A stretch of DNA of 64,000 nucleotides, from positions 1-64,000 of the forward strand of contig CAZSGE010000002.1 in assembly GCA_964606325.1 (NCBI GenBank), read 5' to 3'. A program made the translations under genes and the position numbers. Source of the DNA: Berkiella sp964606325 (GTDB taxonomy: Bacteria; Pseudomonadota; Gammaproteobacteria; Berkiellales; Berkiellaceae). Shown here piece by piece: positions 26,301 to 34,981 of the stretch. The notes under the pieces were generated by a model that was given only the letters and a program-made list of their open reading frames with translations, ran no database searches and was not told the DNA's origin. How positions within the stretch are numbered: the stretch's first letter is position 1; each line of letters begins with the position of its first letter.

Positions 26301-29300
26301 TTCTGAGCAGGCTTAAGAGAGCTTGAAGCAGACATAACCGATCGTAATATTTTCGTGCCATTTTCAGTATTAAATATTTGATTGATAGTACTATCATAAA
26401 ATTTACTATCTTTAATCGTAATTTTTCTATAGTCTAAGTCATTAATAATTTTCACAAAATGATTATTTAACGTCTTTTGAGACAATAGCGATGACTTATT
26501 ATCAAAATCAGCAAATGCAGTTTGAACGACATAATCGACTTTACGTTGATTTGTTTCCTTTTTAAACTCTGCACCAAGTTCAATTTTCTTGCCATCAAAT
26601 TGAATCACCATATCAACTTTATTGTAATTTTTGAATAAAGAATGCAACTGTTTTAATGCGGGAAGCTTATTCAATTCAGCAGGTGTCGCTGAACGCGGTT
26701 TATATAAATATTCAAATTGCGCAAAAAAGGTAACTAATGCTGTCTTTTCTTGTTGATTAAATTGAGCTGGATTATTCAACATGAAGTTAATTCTATCGAC
26801 ATAGGCTTGTAATATGGTATTTCTTTCTGCAGAATTAAATTTAAATCCAAAGACTTCGCTTAGCTGATTGATTGCCTCATGTGCAGATGACAATGGTAAA
26901 ACAGCAATTGCTGGATTAAGCGCTTTAATTTGCTCTGAAATATAGTTAATCACGTCACTCTTTGATGATTTTGGAAAACTATGTTCAAAGAATTTCTTAT
27001 GTCCTTTTAATTCAGAGATACTTTTCAATACATCTTCGACCTTGGCATTCGCTAAATCTTTAATTTTCCATGGACGGTATTTATGTTCTATACGTACTAT
27101 ATCTTTGAATTTTGCTTTTAATGGCGCAAGTGCATTTTCAGCAGTCACATTTGTTTTAAGATCTATCTTATGTTCAGCTTTTACATTTTTAAGTGCTTTT
27201 TCAAAATCAACTTTATTTTTAGTTTTTATTTGATTCTCTAATTCTACAAAAAGATAAGTGAGTAGGTCTCTTTGATAGGGGGTTTGAGAATGTATAAAAT
27301 CAGGATCGGTTAGTAGTTTTCTGAGCTCATCTACTACTTTATCATTCGCTACTTTATATATAATGTAAGGGAGTAATTCCTCGTTGGTAGGCTTATAACC
27401 CTCTTCTGCCTTATCAATTAACTTTTGGATCTGAACTATTTGACCACGCTTACATTGCGAGAAATCCATTTTATCTATTATAGGTTTTAATTCCTTCGGG
27501 CTCAAAATAGCAGGAGAGCCACCATGTTTCTGTAAAGCTATTGTTAATAATTCCAATACTACATTAAAATTTCTTTTACTGGTATTTTCACGATAAGCAT
27601 TACCAGCCATTGAAAGTTTTACAACAAAAGCACTCTTTTCTCTTTCACGTTTTTGCTCATTTATTGCTTGTGCTAAGGTTTGGCAGCGTACATGAGCTTC
27701 ATTGAATGCTGCATTGTGAACGCCAGTTGAGTATTTCGTCAACTCTTTCAACAACATTTCGTATCTTGGGATCCGTTGAATAGGTGTAATTAGCACAGAT
27801 AAATCAATACCAACATCAATGAGTAATTTATTACGTTTTAATTGGAGTTCTTTCTCACCACCATCAGTTTTAGGGATAAATTTTGCATGAGCATCGATAT
27901 ATTCCATATAAGCTTGCTTTGCTTCTTGTACTACATCCATCCATAGAGAAGGAGATGGCGAGTCTAATGCTTCTCTCACTGCTAACTGCTTATTGTAAAC
28001 TTCTTGAAGTTTAGTGAGTAATTCTTTTACTTCATCAACTGTAATACCATATTTCTTTAATTCTTTTTCGTTATCTCTACATTTAGTCAATACACCATCA
28101 ATATTTGTATACTTACTTAATCCTTTTATATAAGAATTCTCAGTATTTATTAATTCATGGTATACTTTTGAAGCATTATCTTTACGAGCTAGCTCTGTAT
28201 CCGAATCTGACACCAGCTTTTCAAAGCCCAAAACATTAAGTACATTGCTCATATTGAATGCAGCATAATCAAGACCTAAATTAATTTTCTTTTGAACTTG
28301 ACAATATTTTAAAATATCAAGATTATCAGGCTTAGATAAGATTTCTTTAATAGTATCTAAGGAGCGCTGTGCCTCTGCCTTAGCTAATGAATTAGGTTTT
28401 GCCAAAACTCCTTGCAATTGATTAATAACATGCGCTATTTCATCACCTATCTTATTACGTGCTTCATTATTTTCTCCTTCGATTAAGCGATATCTACTTA
28501 TTAAAATTTGAATTTGCTGTGTGGGAGAAATGAACTGATCGACAGCGCGTCGTCTCGTAAACCCTAATACAACACTGAGATCCTTGATATCACTATTGAA
28601 TTGTTCAATGGCTGTTTTGTAAATTGATTTAAATTCTGTTCGCTGATCGTTTTTAACACTTTCTTCAAGAGAAGCTACTCTTGCTTTAAGATAATCAATT
28701 TTTGCGGGGATTGAAGATATTGGAACATCTGGTGCAAAATGATTAATGACAAATCTTGCTACTACTTCTTTTTTCTTTGGATAAGAACCAGGCATATTTG
28801 CAAGCAAAGCTACAAAATCTGATAAGGTTGCTTCTTTCTCTTCTTTGGTTCGCGATTTGTCTCTTGATAAAGCTTCCATTGATTCTAAACGTAACATTTT
28901 AGGCTGCTGATGAACACTTTGGATAGCGCCTATCAACTCTTTGAGCTTGTTTTCGCTGTCTTGTAAAGGACTTTCGTCTTCCTTCTCACGTGAAAAGGCT
29001 CTGGCTGCACGAGTTAGTATGTTTTTATCTTCTTGTTCAATTTCTTTTACATGCTTTTCCTTCTGCGACTTCATGTTCGCTTTATGTTGTCTCAATTGCA
29101 CAAAGGCTTCTAATAAAGCCTTGTTCTGATCCTTAACTTCTTTAACTGCTTCTTTAACCTCTTCAAATTTACTTTCCGCATGTGAATCCAACATAGCCAC
29201 TAGTGCTTCGATTTCATTTTCTTTATCAACCAAAGATTTATCATTGAAGGGAATATCTTTGGCAGCTAAAACTAAATATTCAGTGATGAGTTTATCAAGC

Positions 29301-32300
29301 CTATCAGAGAAAGAACCTACTAGTTTTATATCTGCGATCCTAAGTTGAGGAATTCTTTTTAGAATGTCATAGCCAGCAATTAGAGCTGCCCATTGCACAA
29401 CCTTAGGATTTTCATCGTTCAAATATGGATAAACGCCTCTTGCAATGTCATCAATTTTTGATTTGTTATCACGTTCTTTTGCCAATCTATCAAGTGCAAC
29501 AAATTTATCAATAGTAGACAATGCCATTTTAGCATTATCTGCATTATCACCTTTGTTTAAAATCATCACGCCTTTACGAAAAGCTTCAAGATTTTCATTA
29601 AGTTCTTTTAATCTTTGTTTATGTGGTTCTTTATCTTTATCAGCTGAACGTTGGATCTGTTGTCTTTCGATAAGTAGATTTTGATACTCTTGGACTACAT
29701 CATTTAACTTTTTCCCAGCATCGTCAGATAACTGTTTAAGAAACTCTTCTCTATTTTCGAGTGCTTGATATTGCTCTGCTTGGGCTCTAATTCCAGGATT
29801 TTTAGATTTTAGCTGACTTGCTACATCATCTTGATAAGCGCTCAACTTAACTAAGTCACGATATACTTTTTCCTTTGGCAAGTCTGATTTATATTCTGAT
29901 TGAATTTTTTTAAATTCTTGGGCAAGTGATGTAAGTTTGTCGATTTGTTTTAATTCAAAGGAAATATTAGAGGCATATTTTTTAAGAGAAGCATCTTCGG
30001 TTTTATTTTCAATCTCTGCTAGTTTCTTTTTAAGCTCTATCCTTTCTTCTTCACTTGTGGTCACATACTTTTCCATAAATTTGCCATCATAAGGAACCAA
30101 TGCAACCATAAGATCACGTTCTGCATCTGATGGTTGAAGTTTCTTTTGAATCGCCTCTACTTTTTCTTTTAATTTACCATCATAAATTCCATTATCTATT
30201 GCCCATTTAGCCATTGATCTTAAGATCTCATTTGCTTGTGAGTAAGGATATTTATCCATTAACTGAACATTTTCGAAAAGGGGCAAGATGATTTCGATTA
30301 ATTTTAAAAAAGCTTCTTTACCTAGATAGTCTGTTCCTTCTAAAGACACTTTTAAATTAGTTTGAATTTTATCATGAGGAAATAATTTGAGCGCATCTTC
30401 AAGTGTTTCAATATTATCTAGTTTTACCTTACCATAGAACATAGCTGAATCAGCATTGATTTCTGATTCGAGAACCACATGAAGATCAGCTGAATAATTT
30501 GTGATTCTAGGAACCACATCATAAGCTTGCACATCTTGATAAGTTTGACTGTGTGATAAATGAAGGTTACCTATTAATCCTATTTTTTTATCATTCAAAA
30601 GTTCTCCTCTTTCTGGATTGTCAGGATCAACTTTTTTGTCTGGGTTACCATCATAAGTAAAGGTAAGATCAGTGAGTAATTGATTCATAATAGGTACAGG
30701 TTGTTTATTTTCTTTTTTAAAATTCTCCAACTCTGCGCGGTAATTAGCGTATCTGTTAGATGGCTCAAATAGAACTTCTGCTCTCTTGATAACTTTCTGT
30801 AGTTTCTCATCCTGTAATATATAATCTAATCGATATATCCCTGATAGCCCAAAAGTAGATCTAATAGCGAGCGCTGTTACAAAATCTCCTGAATTTAAAG
30901 CATTTTCTAAGGTTTTCACATACAAAGTAACAATTTGCATTTGATGCGCAACAGATTTAGCCTGTAGTATATCTTGCGCTATCGTATTGGTCAGATTATT
31001 AAAGTCCGTAGTATTCGCATAAACTGCATTTATAGCTACATCCTGATTTTTCTTTCGACTCCACGCTTTATCGTGGAGTTCGGTAGGTTTCATTTTTAAC
31101 AAATGACCAACGAATAAATTTCTAAGATCAACAGACAACATGAGTGCTCTCGCATTGATAGCATCTTCTGTGATTTCACTCTTTGCTAAATCCTCTTTTA
31201 TGAATTTTCTTAAATCAAATAAATTTTGAGAGTTAGAATGTGCTTTTTCACTTTTTTGTATAGCAATATCAATATTTTTAGCAACATCGAAAGATGCTTG
31301 CTTGACCGTTTTGGACAATCTTTCTAGTAGTTCAAGTTCGCGAGGGCTTATTTTTTTAGCGCCCTTAAATTTTTCTAGCATCGAATTAAATTTCATTACA
31401 TTTTCGTCTTCACTATTTCCAAAATTTGGCAATAGTTCCTGACGAAAATCTGCTCGGATAATTTTGTCTAAAATAAATGTTGCGTTCTTTAGGATAGCTT
31501 CTCTATTTTCTGGTTTTTTCTGTGCATCATAAAACTCGAAAAACTCTTTCATAAACTGTTCGGGTTTAACATGTTCAATTAAACCGCTTGCTCGTTTATT
31601 AAGATCTTCTTCAGTGTATATTTCACCTGGACTAGGAGGACTTTTAGGATCAAAAATTGTCGGATCCTTAAATCCAGATAGTAATTGTTTTACATACGAA
31701 TTTTCTGGTTTTCCAAAAATCTCAAATTCATTCATTATCTTTATGGCTTTTTCTCGCACTTCTTTATCGGCATGTATTGCAGCTCCTCGCAATGTCGCTT
31801 CCATTTTTACTAAAGCTTCTTTAGATTTTTGATCTTTAGGATCGCTTGAAATTTGATCTTGCAAGCCACGATAAGAATTCGCAAATCCTCCCATAAAAAA
31901 TTTCAGTTTATTTGTTTTAAAGGCTTCATCAGATGTTCTTATTACAGATTCACTTGCTGCTTGTGCTGCTGCCTTATCTGGCTTTGCAGAACGTTTTCGT
32001 ACAACAGGTGCTTTTTGCGCATCAATTAAAGCTTGAGCTAATTCTGCTGGTGTTGGTTCATGGCTTACAGGTAATTTACCTGCTGGTGAGCTAGAAGTAG
32101 CCATGCCGGCAGACTTGGAACCGATTGATGCAACTGGTGCAGGTAATTTAGCTTTAGTTTCATTAAGATTTTTTTGTACTTCACGTGCTTTATCTACTAA
32201 AGCCCAAGCTTTTTGAGCAGCGACTTTCGCAGTTTCGCTCTTATCTTTAATCTGTTGATATTCAGGATTGTCAGTTGATATCGTAGTCAAAAATCTATTT

Positions 32301-34858
32301 GCAGTCTCATATAGATGTTGAGATAGCCTCGCGCTTTCAAGGACTGCCAGGATGGTTTCACCTTTGATAAAGTCCTTACGTAGGGTAGCTATTTCTTGCG
32401 CATCAAACTCCTTTGCTTCTATTTTATGATTCACTATGCCAATCAAGGCTTCTTTAGCATTTAAACTATCTGATAATTCTTTTAGGTTGCTTTCTGCTGT
32501 TGCATTTACTCTATCAATCCAATTAATTAAATGCAATTCTAGTTTTACATGGGGTTTATTCTGTCTTATTTCCTCCATGCGAGCCACAGCGGTTTTACTA
32601 TCAAATATTAATGCCGTTTCTTGCATCCTTTTTATGAGAGGATTTTCATGCGCACTTGATGGATCATATTTTTCTTGTTGAAGATATGCTGAAATTTTAT
32701 CTTTATCTAAATAGTCAGTCATTATGCGATCCATGATGGATTTTCCATCCTCAGTGAGTTCGCCTTGGTGATCTAAATTTCCTTCATGTGCAAAAGTTAA
32801 ATCATTTAATAGTGTTACAATGCCTCTAACAATAGGACGTTCAGGAGGCGCTTCTTTTTCAAAAGCTCTTTGATATTTAAATGATGAAAATGGGACTGTG
32901 ATCTTTTCTGCTAAATTTAAAATTGGAATAATATCTTTCTTATCAGGCATGGTATCATAAATTTTCAAATGCGCAATTTCAGGCCCCACAAAAGCAGAAG
33001 ATATGGCGTAAATTATCGCCGTATCATGATTTTCAATAGCCGCCGCCAGAATGTGACAGTAATTTCTAAAGATGTTTTGTCGCTCGTTGTTGTCCTTCGC
33101 TAGTAATATTTCTTGTTTAACCAAATCAGTAAGCCTAACAATTTCATTTGATATTTTATAAACATTGGGCGATTTTTCTTTCGCATCTTTCTTGCTCCAG
33201 GCAAGACCTTCGAATTCTTTTTTATCAATATCTTTTATTATATTGAAAAAATATTTTCTAACGGCAGTTTCGTCATTCTTGCCTTTAGGATTTTCACCTA
33301 CGATTTTTGAGACAACTTGCTTTTCATAATCTTTTATTCGCGCTTGAAAAATTCTATCAAACAGCGTCACATCAGCATCTTTTTTGGGATATGTTTTACT
33401 AAGATGGGCAGCAATTAGTTCCTGATCGGAAACTGAGAATGATGATTTAGAAAATTGCAATTTAATATGATTAGCAGTATCAACATCCTCATTTAAATTT
33501 CTCATGAGATCATTATTTTTTTCAATATTCACTACCTCTGCTAATATTTTTTCTAAGGTTTGCGAGTCAGGTCTTGATTGATAAGAACGAAGTAATCTAA
33601 ATAAATTATTCAGCTGTTTATGATTTGATTTTTGATCTTGTTTTAATTCGTCATCTTTACTTTTTATTTTAAGAGCGCTACTTAAAATTGCTCTATCATC
33701 ACTTTTACCTTTAAAAATAACTTGAAGTTGATGAATTTCTTTTTCACGAATTGGTTGCAAAACATTTGTATCCAGTCTTTTGAAAATGGAATTTGGATTT
33801 TCCTTACCAACACTCAACGTTTCTGGTACATCTCCTAATATCTCTGCAAAAAGAGGCATTTTATCACCTAGTAGTTTACTAAGCGTATCTTTATCTGTTT
33901 CACATATTTCTCTTGCTACTTCTATTAACGGACCAGAATTTTTGATAGCTGGGTTAGCTGGATTAAAGTACTTTTCTTTCATCAATTTTAAAAGTGATAA
34001 TAATTCATCCGGATTTTGACCATATCTTTTCTTTACTTGATCAAAGAGAGTTCTAGCTTTAAGGATGTCTATCATCAAATATATATCTTGTGAATTACCC
34101 ATTGCGATAGATAGTTGAGCTATTGCAGGTGCTATAATTTGTCCTCGAGCGGAAGCATTTTTAATCATACTTTCTAATATGTCTTCTGCTTTTTTAGTTA
34201 AATCTTTCTGGTCAACAACTTTAATCCTGCGTGCAAGCTCGTCAAAAATGTCTCGCGCCGAATAATCTTGATCCTGTAGGTTTTTACCAAGAACCCTTTG
34301 CTTTACAAGCTCCATCAGGCTTTTTTCAAATATTTTTTTCTCTTTTCCTGACTGAATCATATCCTTAAATTTCTTCATTTTTTCAACAACATTGTTTTCT
34401 TTGTTTTCTTTTGATTTATCTTGTCGTTGGCTGGATAGCGCCTGTAGGGTAGGCTTAGATAGGGGTGGTTTTGTAACAACGGTACCTTGTGTTGCCACTA
34501 TTTGATTCTCATTTAGAGCAGGTAATTCAGTGGTCACCTGATACCCAGCTGGCACTTGAACTTCTTTGTCAATTTTTTCAAGGGAAAAATCATCCTTATA
34601 TTTATTAATGAGGGTAGGATCGTTATTTTTCTCAAAATCTTCAATAAGATATAACAATTTTGCGGCAACACTACTGACAAATGGATTTTTATCATTCGAC
34701 AATTGCTTAAGGTTTCTCTTGCGTTCTTTAATTCTAACTTCTAAACCTTCTCGAGCAAAATCGCCCAAATTGAGTTTTTGTTTTTCTATGTCACTTAGAT
34801 GATCTTTTAAAACCGAGTTTAATTGATTAATTATGTGAATAGGTGGATTCATTGACAT
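23333..34858 (-). CDS. Giant multidomain protein with two Ras-GEF (CDC25) domains and one Rho-GEF (Dbl homology) domain
   Basis: About 3,841 residues in one uninterrupted frame; ATG at 34858 with GGGG six bases before it (a TTG at 34870 is possible). Ras-GEF 1, about 520-740: GLAWSKKDAKEKSPN (553 on), HDTAIIYAISSAFVGPEIAH, NDLTFAHEGN with E692 and N694. A REM-like helical stretch, about 1083-1165, precedes Ras-GEF 2, about 1230-1440: KAWSRKK (1265 on), FVTALAIRSTFGLSGIYRL, TDLTFTYDGNPD with D1403 and N1405. DH domain, about 2225-2425: ELINTENSYIKGL (E2235) and PIQRIPRYEMLLKELTKY (Q2361 on). The rest is mostly charged helix, probably coiled coil. No signal peptide, membrane span or RTX repeats. 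A conserved-looking C-terminal region (from about 3720) is unassigned. It looks more AT-rich than its neighbours. Likely a secreted effector acting on host GTPases (inference). Confidence 0.85.
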   Translation of the reverse strand: MSMNPPIHIINQLNSVLKDHLSDIEKQKLNLGDFAREGLEVRIKERKRNLKQLSNDKNPFVSSVAAKLLYLIEDFEKNNDPTLINKYKDDFSLEKIDKEVQVPAGYQVTTELPALNENQIVATQGTVVTKPPLSKPTLQALSSQRQDKSKENKENNVVEKMKKFKDMIQSGKEKKIFEKSLMELVKQRVLGKNLQDQDYSARDIFDELARRIKVVDQKDLTKKAEDILESMIKNASARGQIIAPAIAQLSIAMGNSQDIYLMIDILKARTLFDQVKKRYGQNPDELLSLLKLMKEKYFNPANPAIKNSGPLIEVAREICETDKDTLSKLLGDKMPLFAEILGDVPETLSVGKENPNSIFKRLDTNVLQPIREKEIHQLQVIFKGKSDDRAILSSALKIKSKDDELKQDQKSNHKQLNNLFRLLRSYQSRPDSQTLEKILAEVVNIEKNNDLMRNLNEDVDTANHIKLQFSKSSFSVSDQELIAAHLSKTYPKKDADVTLFDRIFQARIKDYEKQVVSKIVGENPKGKNDETAVRKYFFNIIKDIDKKEFEGLAWSKKDAKEKSPNVYKISNEIVRLTDLVKQEILLAKDNNERQNIFRNYCHILAAAIENHDTAIIYAISSAFVGPEIAHLKIYDTMPDKKDIIPILNLAEKITVPFSSFKYQRAFEKEAPPERPIVRGIVTLLNDLTFAHEGNLDHQGELTEDGKSIMDRIMTDYLDKDKISAYLQQEKYDPSSAHENPLIKRMQETALIFDSKTAVARMEEIRQNKPHVKLELHLINWIDRVNATAESNLKELSDSLNAKEALIGIVNHKIEAKEFDAQEIATLRKDFIKGETILAVLESARLSQHLYETANRFLTTISTDNPEYQQIKDKSETAKVAAQKAWALVDKAREVQKNLNETKAKLPAPVASIGSKSAGMATSSSPAGKLPVSHEPTPAELAQALIDAQKAPVVRKRSAKPDKAAAQAASESVIRTSDEAFKTNKLKFFMGGFANSYRGLQDQISSDPKDQKSKEALVKMEATLRGAAIHADKEVREKAIKIMNEFEIFGKPENSYVKQLLSGFKDPTIFDPKSPPSPGEIYTEEDLNKRASGLIEHVKPEQFMKEFFEFYDAQKKPENREAILKNATFILDKIIRADFRQELLPNFGNSEDENVMKFNSMLEKFKGAKKISPRELELLERLSKTVKQASFDVAKNIDIAIQKSEKAHSNSQNLFDLRKFIKEDLAKSEITEDAINARALMLSVDLRNLFVGHLLKMKPTELHDKAWSRKKNQDVAINAVYANTTDFNNLTNTIAQDILQAKSVAHQMQIVTLYVKTLENALNSGDFVTALAIRSTFGLSGIYRLDYILQDEKLQKVIKRAEVLFEPSNRYANYRAELENFKKENKQPVPIMNQLLTDLTFTYDGNPDKKVDPDNPERGELLNDKKIGLIGNLHLSHSQTYQDVQAYDVVPRITNYSADLHVVLESEINADSAMFYGKVKLDNIETLEDALKLFPHDKIQTNLKVSLEGTDYLGKEAFLKLIEIILPLFENVQLMDKYPYSQANEILRSMAKWAIDNGIYDGKLKEKVEAIQKKLQPSDAERDLMVALVPYDGKFMEKYVTTSEEERIELKKKLAEIENKTEDASLKKYASNISFELKQIDKLTSLAQEFKKIQSEYKSDLPKEKVYRDLVKLSAYQDDVASQLKSKNPGIRAQAEQYQALENREEFLKQLSDDAGKKLNDVVQEYQNLLIERQQIQRSADKDKEPHKQRLKELNENLEAFRKGVMILNKGDNADNAKMALSTIDKFVALDRLAKERDNKSKIDDIARGVYPYLNDENPKVVQWAALIAGYDILKRIPQLRIADIKLVGSFSDRLDKLITEYLVLAAKDIPFNDKSLVDKENEIEALVAMLDSHAESKFEEVKEAVKEVKDQNKALLEAFVQLRQHKANMKSQKEKHVKEIEQEDKNILTRAARAFSREKEDESPLQDSENKLKELIGAIQSVHQQPKMLRLESMEALSRDKSRTKEEKEATLSDFVALLANMPGSYPKKKEVVARFVINHFAPDVPISSIPAKIDYLKARVASLEESVKNDQRTEFKSIYKTAIEQFNSDIKDLSVVLGFTRRRAVDQFISPTQQIQILISRYRLIEGENNEARNKIGDEIAHVINQLQGVLAKPNSLAKAEAQRSLDTIKEILSKPDNLDILKYCQVQKKINLGLDYAAFNMSNVLNVLGFEKLVSDSDTELARKDNASKVYHELINTENSYIKGLSKYTNIDGVLTKCRDNEKELKKYGITVDEVKELLTKLQEVYNKQLAVREALDSPSPSLWMDVVQEAKQAYMEYIDAHAKFIPKTDGGEKELQLKRNKLLIDVGIDLSVLITPIQRIPRYEMLLKELTKYSTGVHNAAFNEAHVRCQTLAQAINEQKREREKSAFVVKLSMAGNAYRENTSKRNFNVVLELLTIALQKHGGSPAILSPKELKPIIDKMDFSQCKRGQIVQIQKLIDKAEEGYKPTNEELLPYIIYKVANDKVVDELRKLLTDPDFIHSQTPYQRDLLTYLFVELENQIKTKNKVDFEKALKNVKAEHKIDLKTNVTAENALAPLKAKFKDIVRIEHKYRPWKIKDLANAKVEDVLKSISELKGHKKFFEHSFPKSSKSDVINYISEQIKALNPAIAVLPLSSAHEAINQLSEVFGFKFNSAERNTILQAYVDRINFMLNNPAQFNQQEKTALVTFFAQFEYLYKPRSATPAELNKLPALKQLHSLFKNYNKVDMVIQFDGKKIELGAEFKKETNQRKVDYVVQTAFADFDNKSSLLSQKTLNNHFVKIINDLDYRKITIKDSKFYDSTINQIFNTENGTKILRSVMSASSSLKPAQKSAIANARIDFLGTEKLKELLAQDYELYSLIIANSNKKVADMKPIYEGLTEEEKASLNLKFYEAVEKMDVNSVLALRGFSPNMQFEKDGRSLVSLLALSSPRVNPQVWQKFLQEADLKNTFEGAIKAEIAKNKEALVKAAPTLAAVVSPYLSKAFIKRSRNLVARKVDLSVAPDQMREGFATFVADSNVFNSRAIRGPRQNINYFLSKSEIDKLQILNRQISELLYPHEIPDLTRKSNLEQDIKKQKKVIQELESKFKPVNLDLAKMMDKEYEALISQVTDMLKINETVPVLSQNTVNKLSSMLNALKFTQRTDPNVFVIAIREFVNENKDNEDILFPFNQFLDKIDDPKNPLAIKIDEFNNINAELSILKQEHVEASSKLKGLEKANNDYETLGLALRGAKESLMKGNTQNIEPIFFENPALFSLIMENLPLLESVSKKYDQFQKQGVDESLEAPKHVVRAPDESYENRKHEKYLVLEEDRPKFEIFKVIREIKTHEALAAAIKTLKEKNDDLEISKAIMYDVRYKVEAYKKSPNDNLLKELFIKYVETSKREFEPDPKLKSDLDKIMKDLSTLQRDMLLKAINPLDVEFAKKLAPEKSILQKARERFDKRSPPPLDSAPTDLGAQSSTVTAASVGATAVDIKIIERIINGSANEPSILTKIQRKLQRSEGELSTISGVSPQKQKEDANNSFLMNVTNLRNMLVKYKEHPNNEISKLAQTQLAAVDKLIAQHILAHENTALSVELAKIISADVLQAAKNENTTMPSVPDVAPLLSIVSPASTPSISAPAGESSPTLLQDRRKASLIVSHTPDKVEQLLVQNSNSLNSILKFFQKEGESAGKPEMVEDMQKMNDYGVKSITPKKLLGDANHLTIKLYSETPGAGAAFTDKSKTQDLNVGPAKNGGLEYSSKEPLTPASIERACKIAVDSAAPGDKFSLPGTDAQNALMRAGLLKAIQERCKREGVDFKPGDLEIPANAPKHVVVNNLRK

Positions 34859-34981
34859 AGTTAACCCCAATTAATGCTTATCAGCATATACACGTATTTA
34901 CTCTTCTCCATATATGGTGAGAGGCAAACCATGGCGGAAAAGTTCAAATAAACGCTAAACTCAACTCTGTATAAATTTAAC

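Noticed and set aside
23333..34858. The giant protein as an RTX adhesin, polyketide/NRPS enzyme or phage tail protein
   Set aside because: There are no Gly/Asp nonapeptide repeats, no signal peptide, no carrier or condensation motifs and no phage neighbours; the composition is charged and helical with GEF signatures.
34908..34917. CCATATATGG palindrome upstream of the giant gene
   Set aside because: It resembles a eukaryotic CArG box, but a 10-base palindrome of this composition is expected by chance in AT-rich DNA, and no bacterial regulator is implied.
34859..34981. A PmrA-type tandem box (CTTAAT repeats) before the giant gene
   Set aside because: Looked for because PmrA controls effectors in Legionella and Coxiella; no convincing tandem copy was found.
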